Below, in pieces: positions 9,001 through 12,617 of a stretch of 13,289 nucleotides of DNA. Every line of letters begins with the position of its first letter. Position 1 is the stretch's first letter. Under the pieces are notes generated by a model. That model had not been told where the DNA came from. It saw only the letters and a list, made by a program, of their open reading frames with translations, and did not search any database. The translations under genes and the position numbers were made by a program. Origin of the DNA: UBA1756 sp045627805 (lineage in GTDB: Bacteria; Bacteroidota; Bacteroidia; Bacteroidales; WCHB1-69). The stretch spans positions 1 through 13,289 of the forward strand of contig JAZQOJ010000004.1 of NCBI GenBank assembly GCA_045627805.1. Direction: 5' to 3'.

Positions 9001-11444
9001 TGCGTTTGCCCGAACCAATGACTTTGCAAATCCAGCCCTCCACCACACAATATTGTGAGTGGGATGTGGTGGAATTGTATTCGGCGCCTGCTGGTGGCAA
9101 TGGCGAGTACACTTACGCTTGGACACCCGCCACTGGCTTGGCTTCCACTACCGATGCCACAGCACAGGTGAGTACCGACGCACTGAATTATGCCTATCAT
9201 TTGGTGGTGACCGACGGCAATGGCTGTACGGCAGAAGCCGACTACACTTTGCCCGAACCCAGCCATCTGCGTGTGACCGTGGCCGAGCAGACCCCCATCA
9301 ATTGCTTTGGCGGAAACGATGGCTCGATTGTGGCAACAGCGTCTGACGGCGTGGAAGCTTATTCGTATGCTTGGAGCAATGGCGCTAACTCAGCCCAAAA
9401 CGATAATATCACCGCAGGCACCTATTCTGTAACGGTAACCGATGATTACGGATGTACTGCCACCGCTGACATTACCATTGAACAGCCGACGCAACTCACC
9501 ATTGCGGAAACTTCTACTACCGATTTGAGTTGTTATCAGAGTGCTGATGGTCAGGTCGTTGTGGACTTGGAAGGCGGAACCGCACCTTACAGCTTGACTG
9601 TGAACGGAACACCGCATTCGCAAAACCTGACGAACGGTGAGCATAGCATCACAACGCTGGCTGCGGGAACTTATACGATTGAGGTGGCTGATGCCAATGG
9701 ATGTACGACCTCCATTACCTCTACTCTCAGCGAGCCCGACTTGCTCACTTTGTCGCAGCAAGACCTTACGCCCATCACTTGCAACGGCGGCTCCGACGGC
9801 ACTGTCACCATCGCAGTTGCGGGTGGTACGGCCAACTATACGCTGACTATTGACGGCGCGCAAACACAAACGCTTGCGGCTGCTACTGAGACGGCGCTCT
9901 TCACCGATTTGGGCTCTGGTGATCACGTGGTAACGGTTGCCGACGATCACGGCTGTACCGCCACTTTGACCGTCAGCTTCATTGAACCCGAACCGATTGC
10001 CGCTGTGGTGAACGCCACTACCGATGTGCTTTGCTTTGGCGAAAGCAACGGAACAGCTACCTTTACCGTTAATGGTGGAACGCTGCCGTACTCGGTTGTG
10101 GTGGATCCCACAATCCCGACCATTGCTCTCAATAATGAAGATCCCTACACCATTTCGGTATTGTGGGCCAATACATACGCGGTGAACGTGACCGATGCGC
10201 ACGGCTGTACTGCCGAAATGCAGATCGTAATCTCGCAGCCAGAAGAACTCATAGTGACTGCGGAAGTGCTGAACCAGGTGCTCTGCTCGGGCAATGAGGA
10301 TGGCAATGCCACTTGTACGGTTACGGGAGGCACGGCTCCTTACACCTATGCTTGGAGCAATGGCGCGAATGCTGCGGATCTGACAGCTGTGGGCGCTGGC
10401 ACTTACACGGTCAACATTACGGATGCCAACGGCTGTGCCGCTACCGCCGATGTGGAAATCACAGAGCCGGAAGTGCTCAGTGTGGAACTGGTACAGTTGA
10501 CGGAAAGCTGTAACGGCGAAGCCACCGCTATGATTGAAGTGGCAGCCGCCGGTGGTACTCCCGATTACCAGTATGCTTGGAGCAACGGCGCGCAAGGCGC
10601 TCTCATTGAAAACCTCGCGGTTGGACCCTACACGGTGACGGTTACCGATGCCAATGGCTGTTCCGACACGCTGACTGCCGTCGTGCCTTTCCATCCGCTG
10701 CCTGATTTCACCATCAGCACCACGCCTTCTTATTGCGAACGCGCCGATGGTACCGCAACCGTACACGGATCAAATCTTGACCAATATACCTACGACTGGC
10801 ACGCCGAGAATAATCCCGACGCACCGGTCAACGACCAGTTGCTGGCCGGCGATTACGTGCTCACTGTTGATGATGGCGTTTGCAATGTCGATTATCAGTT
10901 CCATATTGACAACGTGCCCGGACCAACCGCCAATTTCACGGCTGATCCCACCTCCTTCATTGAGGGCGCTACCGTTCGCTACCACGACTTCTCGACTGGA
11001 GATATCGTAACCTGGGACTATGATTTCAGCGATGGAAGCCATTCTTCTGACGAACAGCCGCTCCACAATTTCCCGACGGCGGGCAATTATTGGACCATTC
11101 TCACTGTTACCGATGAACACAATTGCGTTGATACGGCTTCCGTGCTGATTACCGTCATCCCCGACGTGATTATCTATATCCCGAACGCTTTCACGCCCAA
11201 CGACGATGGACTGAACGATGAATGGATGCCCGTACTTTCCAATTATGGTAACGAGTTCTACGAGTTGATCGTCTATAGCCGCTGGGGCGAGGTGATTTTC
11301 AAGTCCAACGATCCGAACGTGGGTTGGAACGGCCGTCACAATGGGAAAGACGCTCCCGTAGGCGTTTATACCTATGTGATTACCTACGAAAACCTGTTGA
11401 ATCAGAAACGTATGAAGGATGGTACCGTGACTTTAGTGCGTTAG
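1..11444 (+). CDS. Giant modular T9SS-secreted surface adhesin-like protein (5' partial)
   Basis: This is the C-terminal 3813 residues of a giant secreted protein. The first complete codon is at 3 (residue = base/3) and the frame is already inside a module (RYTVEDACG), so the true start and any signal peptide lie upstream; the GTG at 12 is not a start. Order of domains: HYR-like, SprB/PKD-like modules in a repeated seven-module block (residues 1-3089), seven SprB-type repeats (3090-3641), a PKD domain (3642-3721) and a T9SS type B C-terminal domain (3722-3813, TIGR04131 type). It is rich in Asp, Thr, Val and Cys and has no membrane segment or visible enzyme motif. Family knowledge says such proteins cross the outer membrane through the T9SS; Flavobacterium SprB is a giant gliding adhesin. 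Adhesion here is inference. No frameshift occurs. Two lipoprotein genes follow immediately. Confidence is high for class and secretion, low for ligand. Confidence 0.93.
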   Translation, partial: RYTVEDACGHVSNAAIHRILIHDETTPEVTVAEVVDTVNECGVNDAPALAETPQQLLDLGFDFADGCTAIADLQLNVSADTTYDGCSAQIVRHYTVTDECGNPSAEMSHIIRIHDNIDPVIGGTLDEMTLHGCDTASALANLPAATSAAELLALGALTIDEACTDMDALLVHSRTDSTGLCEIVVTRTYWVEDACGNLSNEVSQTIRILDTVAPVVNVTLSDTVLYYSDAQCHYDEVSQLAVDYFQPQDCHEVEMTVAHRDTIGTPGDCQWGFVRDYVFTDVCGNGPTVVSQTITVRDTMRPQVVDALRDTILYYTGNDCTLEALPRLTLADFAVEDCRYDNLQFSVIEQDTTNEGTGCEWSFVRVYTFADDCNNTSVQINQLITVQDTARPSIEGTLSELTIYRLNDCQYQLPDTLSLAELGDALTISDCNLDENSLAVTHSALTGDDCRSEITRTYTVSDMCGNSNSVSQTIAIEDTIRPYLTENIADSLLVSTNCEFVVPDYVAIARGIAYDNCTLAAEMQIEQSVAAGTQLTGETDVTISLSDACGNDTSYTIHLSLPEELTLSLNQVDTAVCEGQSVMLPTTFTGGTAPFTYEWTPDDGVDVTDADTVVASPQAGVYNYVVTITDGNGCTAFGTVQVTVDTLPAIPTLTSNPNVACHGDANGEIIVEAPVGEGYEYSLDGTTFQTNTLFGNLTDSTYVVTVQNPQGCQAEATIVVDRSPAIPSIAIDSLQADLLLCPNQGTQEITAQILNGLAPFTVTWTGAEMHSPDSLSATVTIDTHHCDTTYSVTVAIVDGNGCEAHSTYNFRIADTVAPVINGEIPSVIIACANDLPAEFTSMQALLEALTGDSTSIADNCSDFNHLTLSLVTEDFVQSCDYQIVRNYFVSDECGNSSSVTHIISVRDTIDPVLSGTLADETVGCAADFSEPVATVAELLALLEGDADIHDNCCDFEHLTLQVVTDSFTALCNASYVRTYTVVDSCGNATSITQNLVIHDETAPVVEGALADTTLYADSTCGYVLPAQFVDVQEFIAIGLTIADCNLQQTVSAEDAAPVEFDNCTNWVVRTYTISDSCGNPSHISQNIYIQDTIRPWLTQSLTDTLLVSTNCVFVVPDFAGIASAFAMDNCTAASEVAVEQDIPAGTEVTEAGTVVVTLTDVCGNQQTYSVQYSLPEELQIVINQNDTSFCEGGSVQLPTAVTGGPQPFAYSWTPQDGLDDAQATAPTAAPTQGVYAYEVTVTDSNGCTSEAQVTITVWESPDTAVTVASPNTLCDAGFNGEIVIESPVGDYYTYSIDGSDPQSEPIFSELASNTYTIVVHTQDGCVSAPVVVSVPNADNMPSVRLVIPQDTICPNAGIQVVAAEVTGGVAPFYYDWQSLAIFETRDEEADVTIDPNACDTSYSIVIEVLDSNNCVAYAQATIVAIDLDAPIVYGTLDTMRIEGCSLADIPAAMETVNDLRDADLDVEENCTDWDNIVVASEDVLEGTCPIVLTRTYTLTDECGHQSESVSQVFVVSDEEAPVAQFTFLEEEFLGCGPEDAPAAVSTVAELSEIGFEISDNCCDLENLTFTYTEEISGTCGTSVVRRYVVYDSCHNVSDTLVYSIYVNDYEAPVISGSLANVVVDACDTAILNDYPMAQSIEELQALGCVVSDNCSLDSLRLFSSQTISSDECPIVVTRTYYVQDACGNQSNEVTYELMIQDTAAPIISDMITEMLLNSTNCVFVMPDLQDITLQHSADNCTPWEELTYSQQPEVGTELTQSQDVTVVVQDACLNQAHATVHILLPDSLQIVINENDTSFCEGGSVSLSANVTGGTPDYVFAWSPTDGMDATDQPNVTVAPAAGTYAYTVIVTDANGCQASDTVNITSYEIPDDAVATIADNTICAGDPNGSVTVISPIGTDYEYSLNGGAFQSETLFDGLAAGEYTLQVRTVNGCLSGIVTVQVNDDLSYPTVTLSAQDNDTVLCPNAGERILNATVSGGLPDYSYQWSHDDAAATDAAAVLIDPAYCDTAYTITVQVEDANHCAASDAVVLRVSDNGVPFVMGNLGVQTYEGCDPSDAPAAYTTANDLLNNWFMLGDNCTVAADLQVLSRDSIVGQCPIVIYRFYSVVDECGNVSSEYMQELHVLDQTQPTVSYSTITTDINGCSALSAPAEITTPEELSALGFVFSDNCTANENLTVTCTADTTETFCPQIIHRTYSVTDECGNSRGGMWHNIRIYDSVAPVLGGDLLTVNIDGCDTSVLAGYPAVTSSEELIALGATVWEECSDVAVFSEVESSGECPIVVTRTYWVVDSCGNESNRISQIINVQDTTSPSFTDAIPDQNLNGQDGQFFVPDLTDVVAQYVTDNCSNAADIRIEQMTGVGTQITHDEQVVVVIYDLCNNADSTTVNLILPEVLQIDIVQDDARFCFGNSIELTPTVSGGSAPYTFTWSPNDGGLSVYDSLNTTAAPDPGTHRYWVIVTDANGSTATDSITIIVDSIPAQPQLSSTGNTICVGEPNGTITIESPLGNGYSYSLDNAAYQDAPTYTGLAAGTYTVTVQTAEGCFSDPATIVVNEETAAPTIAILPTTDTLCPNVGTFTLTAEIEGGQAPFTYSWEGNGVDDQNALQTTLEVAADACNEMYVSTIHVTDANNCSSQDVDTVYVRDTESPVIAGQLGVVTYNGCDAAAAPAAVQTPDELMALGLTLTDNCTAADALVVASRDEVEGNCPTVIHRYYTVTDACGNVSDEYMQTLQVFDSVAPEMQATTIALNVNGCTATDAPAQITVPADLLALGFEFSDNCTNVDDLVVTCTSDTDGICPITLIRVYAVTDECGNTSDGLVHYIQIFDSIAPVINGVIAEQTVDGCTLDAIANMPMAATVAELTALGVNIDESCSYNEMTLQSDESVTYGCPITVVRTYTVTDQCGNVSNEVAQTIIIQDVTSPVFESQVDEHLLASANCQFVVPDLTEEVRAVASDNCTDNASLQITQSPDVNTVVTEDMLVTVTVADSCGNTSTMDIQLRLPEPMTLQIQPSTTQYCEWDVVELYSAPAGGNGEYTYAWTPATGLASTTDATAQVSTDALNYAYHLVVTDGNGCTAEADYTLPEPSHLRVTVAEQTPINCFGGNDGSIVATASDGVEAYSYAWSNGANSAQNDNITAGTYSVTVTDDYGCTATADITIEQPTQLTIAETSTTDLSCYQSADGQVVVDLEGGTAPYSLTVNGTPHSQNLTNGEHSITTLAAGTYTIEVADANGCTTSITSTLSEPDLLTLSQQDLTPITCNGGSDGTVTIAVAGGTANYTLTIDGAQTQTLAAATETALFTDLGSGDHVVTVADDHGCTATLTVSFIEPEPIAAVVNATTDVLCFGESNGTATFTVNGGTLPYSVVVDPTIPTIALNNEDPYTISVLWANTYAVNVTDAHGCTAEMQIVISQPEELIVTAEVLNQVLCSGNEDGNATCTVTGGTAPYTYAWSNGANAADLTAVGAGTYTVNITDANGCAATADVEITEPEVLSVELVQLTESCNGEATAMIEVAAAGGTPDYQYAWSNGAQGALIENLAVGPYTVTVTDANGCSDTLTAVVPFHPLPDFTISTTPSYCERADGTATVHGSNLDQYTYDWHAENNPDAPVNDQLLAGDYVLTVDDGVCNVDYQFHIDNVPGPTANFTADPTSFIEGATVRYHDFSTGDIVTWDYDFSDGSHSSDEQPLHNFPTAGNYWTILTVTDEHNCVDTASVLITVIPDVIIYIPNAFTPNDDGLNDEWMPVLSNYGNEFYELIVYSRWGEVIFKSNDPNVGWNGRHNGKDAPVGVYTYVITYENLLNQKRMKDGTVTLVR
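3..2462 (+). repeat. Block 0: irregular first super-repeat, cut by the window edge
   Basis: Type A modules (88-95 residues, ending in the form TDECGN...Q.I.I.DT.AP) begin at 90, 366, 651, 915 and 1185, after the tail of another at 3-89. They are followed by B (1455), C (1695), D and E, ending at 2462. The tail plus the modules at 90 and 366 resemble positions A1, A2 and A3 of the later blocks. The next two (651, 915) are a distinct pair with LYY near the start and a C-x-W-x-F-V-R core, and the one at 1185 resembles the A3 module at 3018 (shared DTIRP linker). So six A modules precede B here instead of three. B-E span 336 residues, the same size as in the regular blocks. Cysteine spacing matches hyalin-repeat-like Ig folds, but the family assignment is by eye. 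Confidence 0.8.
2463..4298 (+). repeat. Block 1: complete seven-module super-repeat (612 residues)
   Basis: Modules start at 2463 (A1), 2742 (A2), 3018 (A3), 3294 (B), 3534 (C), 3786 (D) and 4017 (E). The A modules are HYR-like with a four-cysteine pattern: first strand Cys, DNC, a Cys before the V-R-T-Y strand, and DSCGN/DECGN. B is a shorter HYR variant of 80 residues ending in LPEE. C (84 residues) opens with FCEGGSV and has a GGP..F.Y.W core and an NGC turn, as in PKD/SprB-type folds. D (77 residues) has the NGE.....P.G..Y.YS.DG pattern of SprB repeats. E (94 residues) opens with ICPN and ends in a DAP linker into the next block. A2 carries an unusual Cys-Cys pair at 2856-2861. Confidence 0.85.
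4299..6128 (+). repeat. Block 2: complete seven-module super-repeat (610 residues)
   Basis: The order is the same as in block 1: A1 at 4299, A2 at 4572, A3 at 4845, B at 5124, then C, D and E to 6128. A1-A3 occupy 275 residues and B-E 335 residues, against 277 and 335 in block 1. Its C module begins LQIVINENDTSFCEGGSV, differing from block 1 at one residue over that stretch. A2 again carries the doubled cysteine (4683-4688) seen in the A2 of block 1 and absent from the other A modules. These shared details suggest blocks 1 and 2 are the closest relatives for those parts. In A2 the usual CGN triplet is CHN, and in B it is CLN. Confidence 0.85.
6129..7955 (+). repeat. Block 3: complete seven-module super-repeat (609 residues)
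   Basis: A1-A3 run 6129-6947 (273 residues) and B-E run 6948-7955 (336 residues). Its A1 and A2 closely match those of block 4: A1 has GNLGV..Y.GCD here and GQLGV..Y.GCD there, and A2 has LGF.FSDNCT followed by LTVTCT or LVVTCT. Two cysteines conserved in the other blocks are missing. The first Cys of B is Gly (codon 6987-6989) and the Cys of the NGC turn in C is Ser (codon 7398-7400). Both losses fall in adjacent modules of the same block, so the number of cysteines stays even. The C module also departs from the FCEG signature with FCFG. Confidence 0.84.
7956..9269 (+). repeat. Block 4: truncated super-repeat (A1-A2-A3-B-C only)
   Basis: A1-A3 span 7956-8777 and B starts at 8778. The C module is divergent: it opens with YCEWDVVELY instead of the FCEG-type signature, has the core GGNGEYTYAWTP, and ends in a PEPSHL linker. 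That linker resembles the EP/QP-x-x-L linkers of the SprB repeats that follow, rather than the ordinary end of a C module. D and E are absent. The segment length (438 residues) agrees with five modules. Both B and C keep the cysteines missing from block 3. Confidence 0.82.
9270..10925 (+). repeat. Tandem array of seven SprB-type repeats
   Basis: Repeats begin at 9270, 9498, 9747, 9999, 10251, 10479 and 10704, each 74-84 residues. The recurring pattern is a Cys followed by G.x.DG or G.x.NG, then a GGTAPY-like core, often YAWSNGA, then AGTYTVTVTDANGC and a linker of the form EP..L. This matches the SprB repeat family known from Flavobacterium SprB and many Bacteroidota surface proteins. Most repeats carry two cysteines, suggesting one disulphide each (inference). 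The last repeat (10704) is degenerate: its core lacks the GGT motif and the final NGC is VCN. Repeats 1, 5 and 6 share the YAWSNGA segment, while 2, 3 and 4 have a longer loop instead. Confidence 0.88.
10926..11165 (+). other. PKD domain of the giant protein
   Basis: This 80-residue segment has the signature of PKD (polycystic kidney disease) Ig-like domains: WDYDFSDGSHSSDEQPLHNF, then TAGNYWTILTVTD and a final NCVDTASVLITV strand. The closest general form is W.FGDG......P.H.Y...G.Y.V.L.V.D. PKD domains are common extracellular spacers in Bacteroidota secreted proteins and often sit directly before the sorting domain, as here. Confidence 0.9.
11166..11441 (+). other. T9SS type B C-terminal sorting domain
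   Basis: The last 92 residues match the gliding-motility-associated C-terminal domain (TIGR04131, CHU_C type). Visible hallmarks are IPNAFTPNDDGLNDEW at the start, IVYSRWGEVIFKS in the middle, then GWNGRHNGKDAPVGVYTYVI and the closing DGTVTLVR. In characterised proteins this type B domain targets cargo to the type IX secretion system and needs a PorP/SprF-like partner. It implies that the organism has a T9SS and that the protein reaches the cell surface or medium. No partner gene is visible in this window. Confidence 0.95.
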
Positions 11445-11446
11445 CG

Positions 11447-11884
11447 ATGAGAAAAGTGGTGTTGGTATTGATGTTGGCGTTTTGTGCTTCATCTTGCGAG
11501 AAATTCGAGGATGGTGGCTCTCATTACGCTTCTGCCCGAAATATTTTGGGCACTTGGACTTATGATTATGTGAAAATCAATGATGTGCAAGTGGATGACA
11601 GCACTTTCTATGCCCTCTATCGAAATTCGTCCATCCAATTTGAAAAGGGCACCACGGTGGTTTATACTTGGCGTAATGCGGCCGATTCGGTTCTCGAACA
11701 GCGTGAGGCATCTTACGTTTTCAATTATAATAAAAAGAAAATGAGCATCGTTTTCGGCGCTTATCCGCTTGACGAGTTGGTTTATGAGGTTAAAAAATTG
11801 ACCAAAGACGAATTCTGGATAGAATATTCGGCGAATGACAGCGTTAGAATGGCAATTCAATTATTAAAATCAAAGGAAAAATGA
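11447..11884 (+). CDS. Small lipocalin-like lipoprotein, first of a tandem pair
   Basis: A 145-residue lipoprotein of unknown specific function. Residues 1-16 form a signal peptide (MRK, then a Val/Leu-rich core) followed by a lipobox-like ASSC with Cys17 as the lipidated residue. The mature start CEKFED has acidic residues soon after the Cys, which in some Bacteroidota favours surface display (inference). The body opens with ILGTWTYDYVKIND and closes with VKKLTKDEFWIEY, a pattern typical of lipocalin-like beta-barrel lipoproteins in Bacteroidota (G-x-W near the N-terminus, LT..E strand near the C-terminus). The frame is open back to 11324 inside the adhesin gene, but ATG 11447 puts the signal peptide at the N-terminus. 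It starts 2 bases after the adhesin stop, with no Shine-Dalgarno sequence, which suggests translational coupling. Its stop overlaps the next start. A role with the adhesin is inference. Confidence 0.85.
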   Translation: MRKVVLVLMLAFCASSCEKFEDGGSHYASARNILGTWTYDYVKINDVQVDDSTFYALYRNSSIQFEKGTTVVYTWRNAADSVLEQREASYVFNYNKKKMSIVFGAYPLDELVYEVKKLTKDEFWIEYSANDSVRMAIQLLKSKEK

Positions 11885-12336
11885 AAAGAAAACGGCTATA
11901 TTTCTTCATCGCGCTGGCGGCCTTGTGTCTGAGCGGATGCAGGTACAGTGAGGGACCGGGCATCAGTTTCCGCACTCCCGAGGAGCGAATCGTGGGCTAT
12001 TGGAAACTTTCCGATGTGTACCAAAATGATGAACACGTTGACTCTACCAATGTTCTCCCATTCAATCCGGGCAGCTATTATGCTTTCTTTATTGAGCGGA
12101 TGATCTCGGTGTCGTCGCTTGAAAACAATATCTTGTACGAATCGGAGTATGGCGGCTGGGATTTCCAGAACAAGAACAAGGAATTGTACATTATGTTCAA
12201 AATGAAATTCAAAAAATATGAGTATGTTGCTGAAATAAAACGACTTACAACGGATGAACTGGTGTATGAGTTTTATGATGACAAGGGCGACAAGTGGCGT
12301 TTTGAATTTGATAGTCGTTCGTCGCAGTATTATTAG
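11881..12336 (+). CDS. Small lipocalin-like lipoprotein, second of a tandem pair
   Basis: A 151-residue lipoprotein of unknown function. The N-terminus is a basic MKRKR, a hydrophobic core, and a good lipobox LSGC with Cys20. The mature part contains IVGYWKLSDVYQND and later YVAEIKRLTTDELVYEF. These line up with ILGTWTYDYVKIND and VYEVKKLTKDEFWIEY of the preceding gene, so the two are probably diverged tandem duplicates with a lipocalin-like fold. ATG 11881 overlaps the upstream TGA (ATGA), and a purine-rich AAAGGA lies 3 bases before it. Coupled translation within one operon is therefore likely. The end is rich in aromatic and charged residues (WRFEFDS, final QYY). No enzyme motif is visible. 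The fold assignment rests on pattern only. Confidence 0.86.
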   Translation: MKRKRLYFFIALAALCLSGCRYSEGPGISFRTPEERIVGYWKLSDVYQNDEHVDSTNVLPFNPGSYYAFFIERMISVSSLENNILYESEYGGWDFQNKNKELYIMFKMKFKKYEYVAEIKRLTTDELVYEFYDDKGDKWRFEFDSRSSQYY

Positions 12337-12369
12337 GATTTTGTTTTTTTGAATGATAAATTGGAAATT

Positions 12370-12558
12370 ATGCGTGCTTTTGGCGAGATTGTCTGGAGAA
12401 AAAAGTTGGTGCTGCTGGTAATGGGGCTTTTGCTGGCGGGCACGTTGGCTTCGTGCGCCCCGCGCATTTATGGAGCCCGTCCGCATCGTCGCGATCGCCA
12501 TTGCGGGTGCGAGTACGTTCAGCCGCAGGTTGAAACACCCGACTGCGCTCGCAGCTGA
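12370..12558 (+). CDS. Very small Cys/His/Arg-rich lipoprotein
   Basis: A 62-residue predicted lipoprotein. A basic start (WRKK at 9-12) precedes the hydrophobic stretch LVLLVMGLLLAGTL and a lipobox LASC with Cys29. The mature part is only 34 residues and contains the basic, cysteine-rich motif HRRDRHCGCE, then a Pro/Gln tail with one more Cys. Short lipoproteins with a His/Arg-rich run followed by CxC occur in Bacteroidota; their function is unknown to me. The frame is also open to a TTG at 12349, which would add seven residues. I prefer ATG 12370 because it gives a more normal signal peptide. It lies 33 bases after the preceding gene on the same strand. The small size keeps confidence moderate; the clear signal peptide is the main support. 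Confidence 0.62.
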   Translation: MRAFGEIVWRKKLVLLVMGLLLAGTLASCAPRIYGARPHRRDRHCGCEYVQPQVETPDCARS

Positions 12559-12574
12559 ACCGCTTGTTGAACAT

Positions 12575-12602
12575 TTTGAGCCGCCGTTTGTTGTAATTTT
12601 TG
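12575..12602 (+). promoter_or_regulatory. Weak candidate Bacteroidota-type promoter before the YitT gene
   Basis: TTTG at 12575-12578 and TAATTTTTG at 12594-12602 resemble the Bacteroidota -33 TTTG and -7 TAnnTTTG elements. The fit is poor: the spacing is 15 bases instead of about 19, and the -7 element has one extra base. The position, just upstream of ATG 12618, is the main reason to list it. Confidence 0.22.
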
Positions 12603-12615
12603 TAAAAAAACAACA
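12589..12615 (+). repeat. Small imperfect hairpin in the leader of the YitT gene
   Basis: TGTTGT (12589-12594) pairs with ACAACA (12610-12615). After a two-base mismatch on each side, TTTT pairs with AAAA around a three-base loop. The structure is A/T-rich, hence weak, and ends two bases before ATG 12618. It could affect initiation or be chance in a low-complexity leader. It is not a good terminator because no T run follows the stem. Confidence 0.3.
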
Positions 12616-12617
12616 TT

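Noticed and set aside
9390..10766. Long minus-strand open frame of 458 codons opposite the SprB repeats
   Set aside because: It lies entirely within the real repeat-coding frame on the other strand. Its length follows from the biased, repetitive codon use there. The translation shows no recognisable domain or signal peptide.
9270..10925. Regular spacing of repeats as a CRISPR-like or DNA satellite array
   Set aside because: The period is 220-250 bases, the repeats are conserved at protein rather than DNA level, and the reading frame is continuous.
11324..11446. Upstream ATG at 11324 as the start of the first lipoprotein
   Set aside because: It would overlap the sorting-domain coding region of the adhesin by about 120 bases and bury the signal peptide internally. 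ATG 11447 gives a proper lipoprotein N-terminus.
12349..12369. TTG at 12349 as the start of the small lipoprotein
   Set aside because: It adds seven residues with acidic character ahead of the signal peptide and uses a rare start codon. ATG 12370 is simpler, though it cannot be excluded that the longer form exists.
12517..12560. Inverted repeat GTTCAGC / GCTGAAC as a transcription terminator
   Set aside because: The 7-base stem encloses a 30-base loop that lies in the coding region of the small lipoprotein, and no T run follows it directly.
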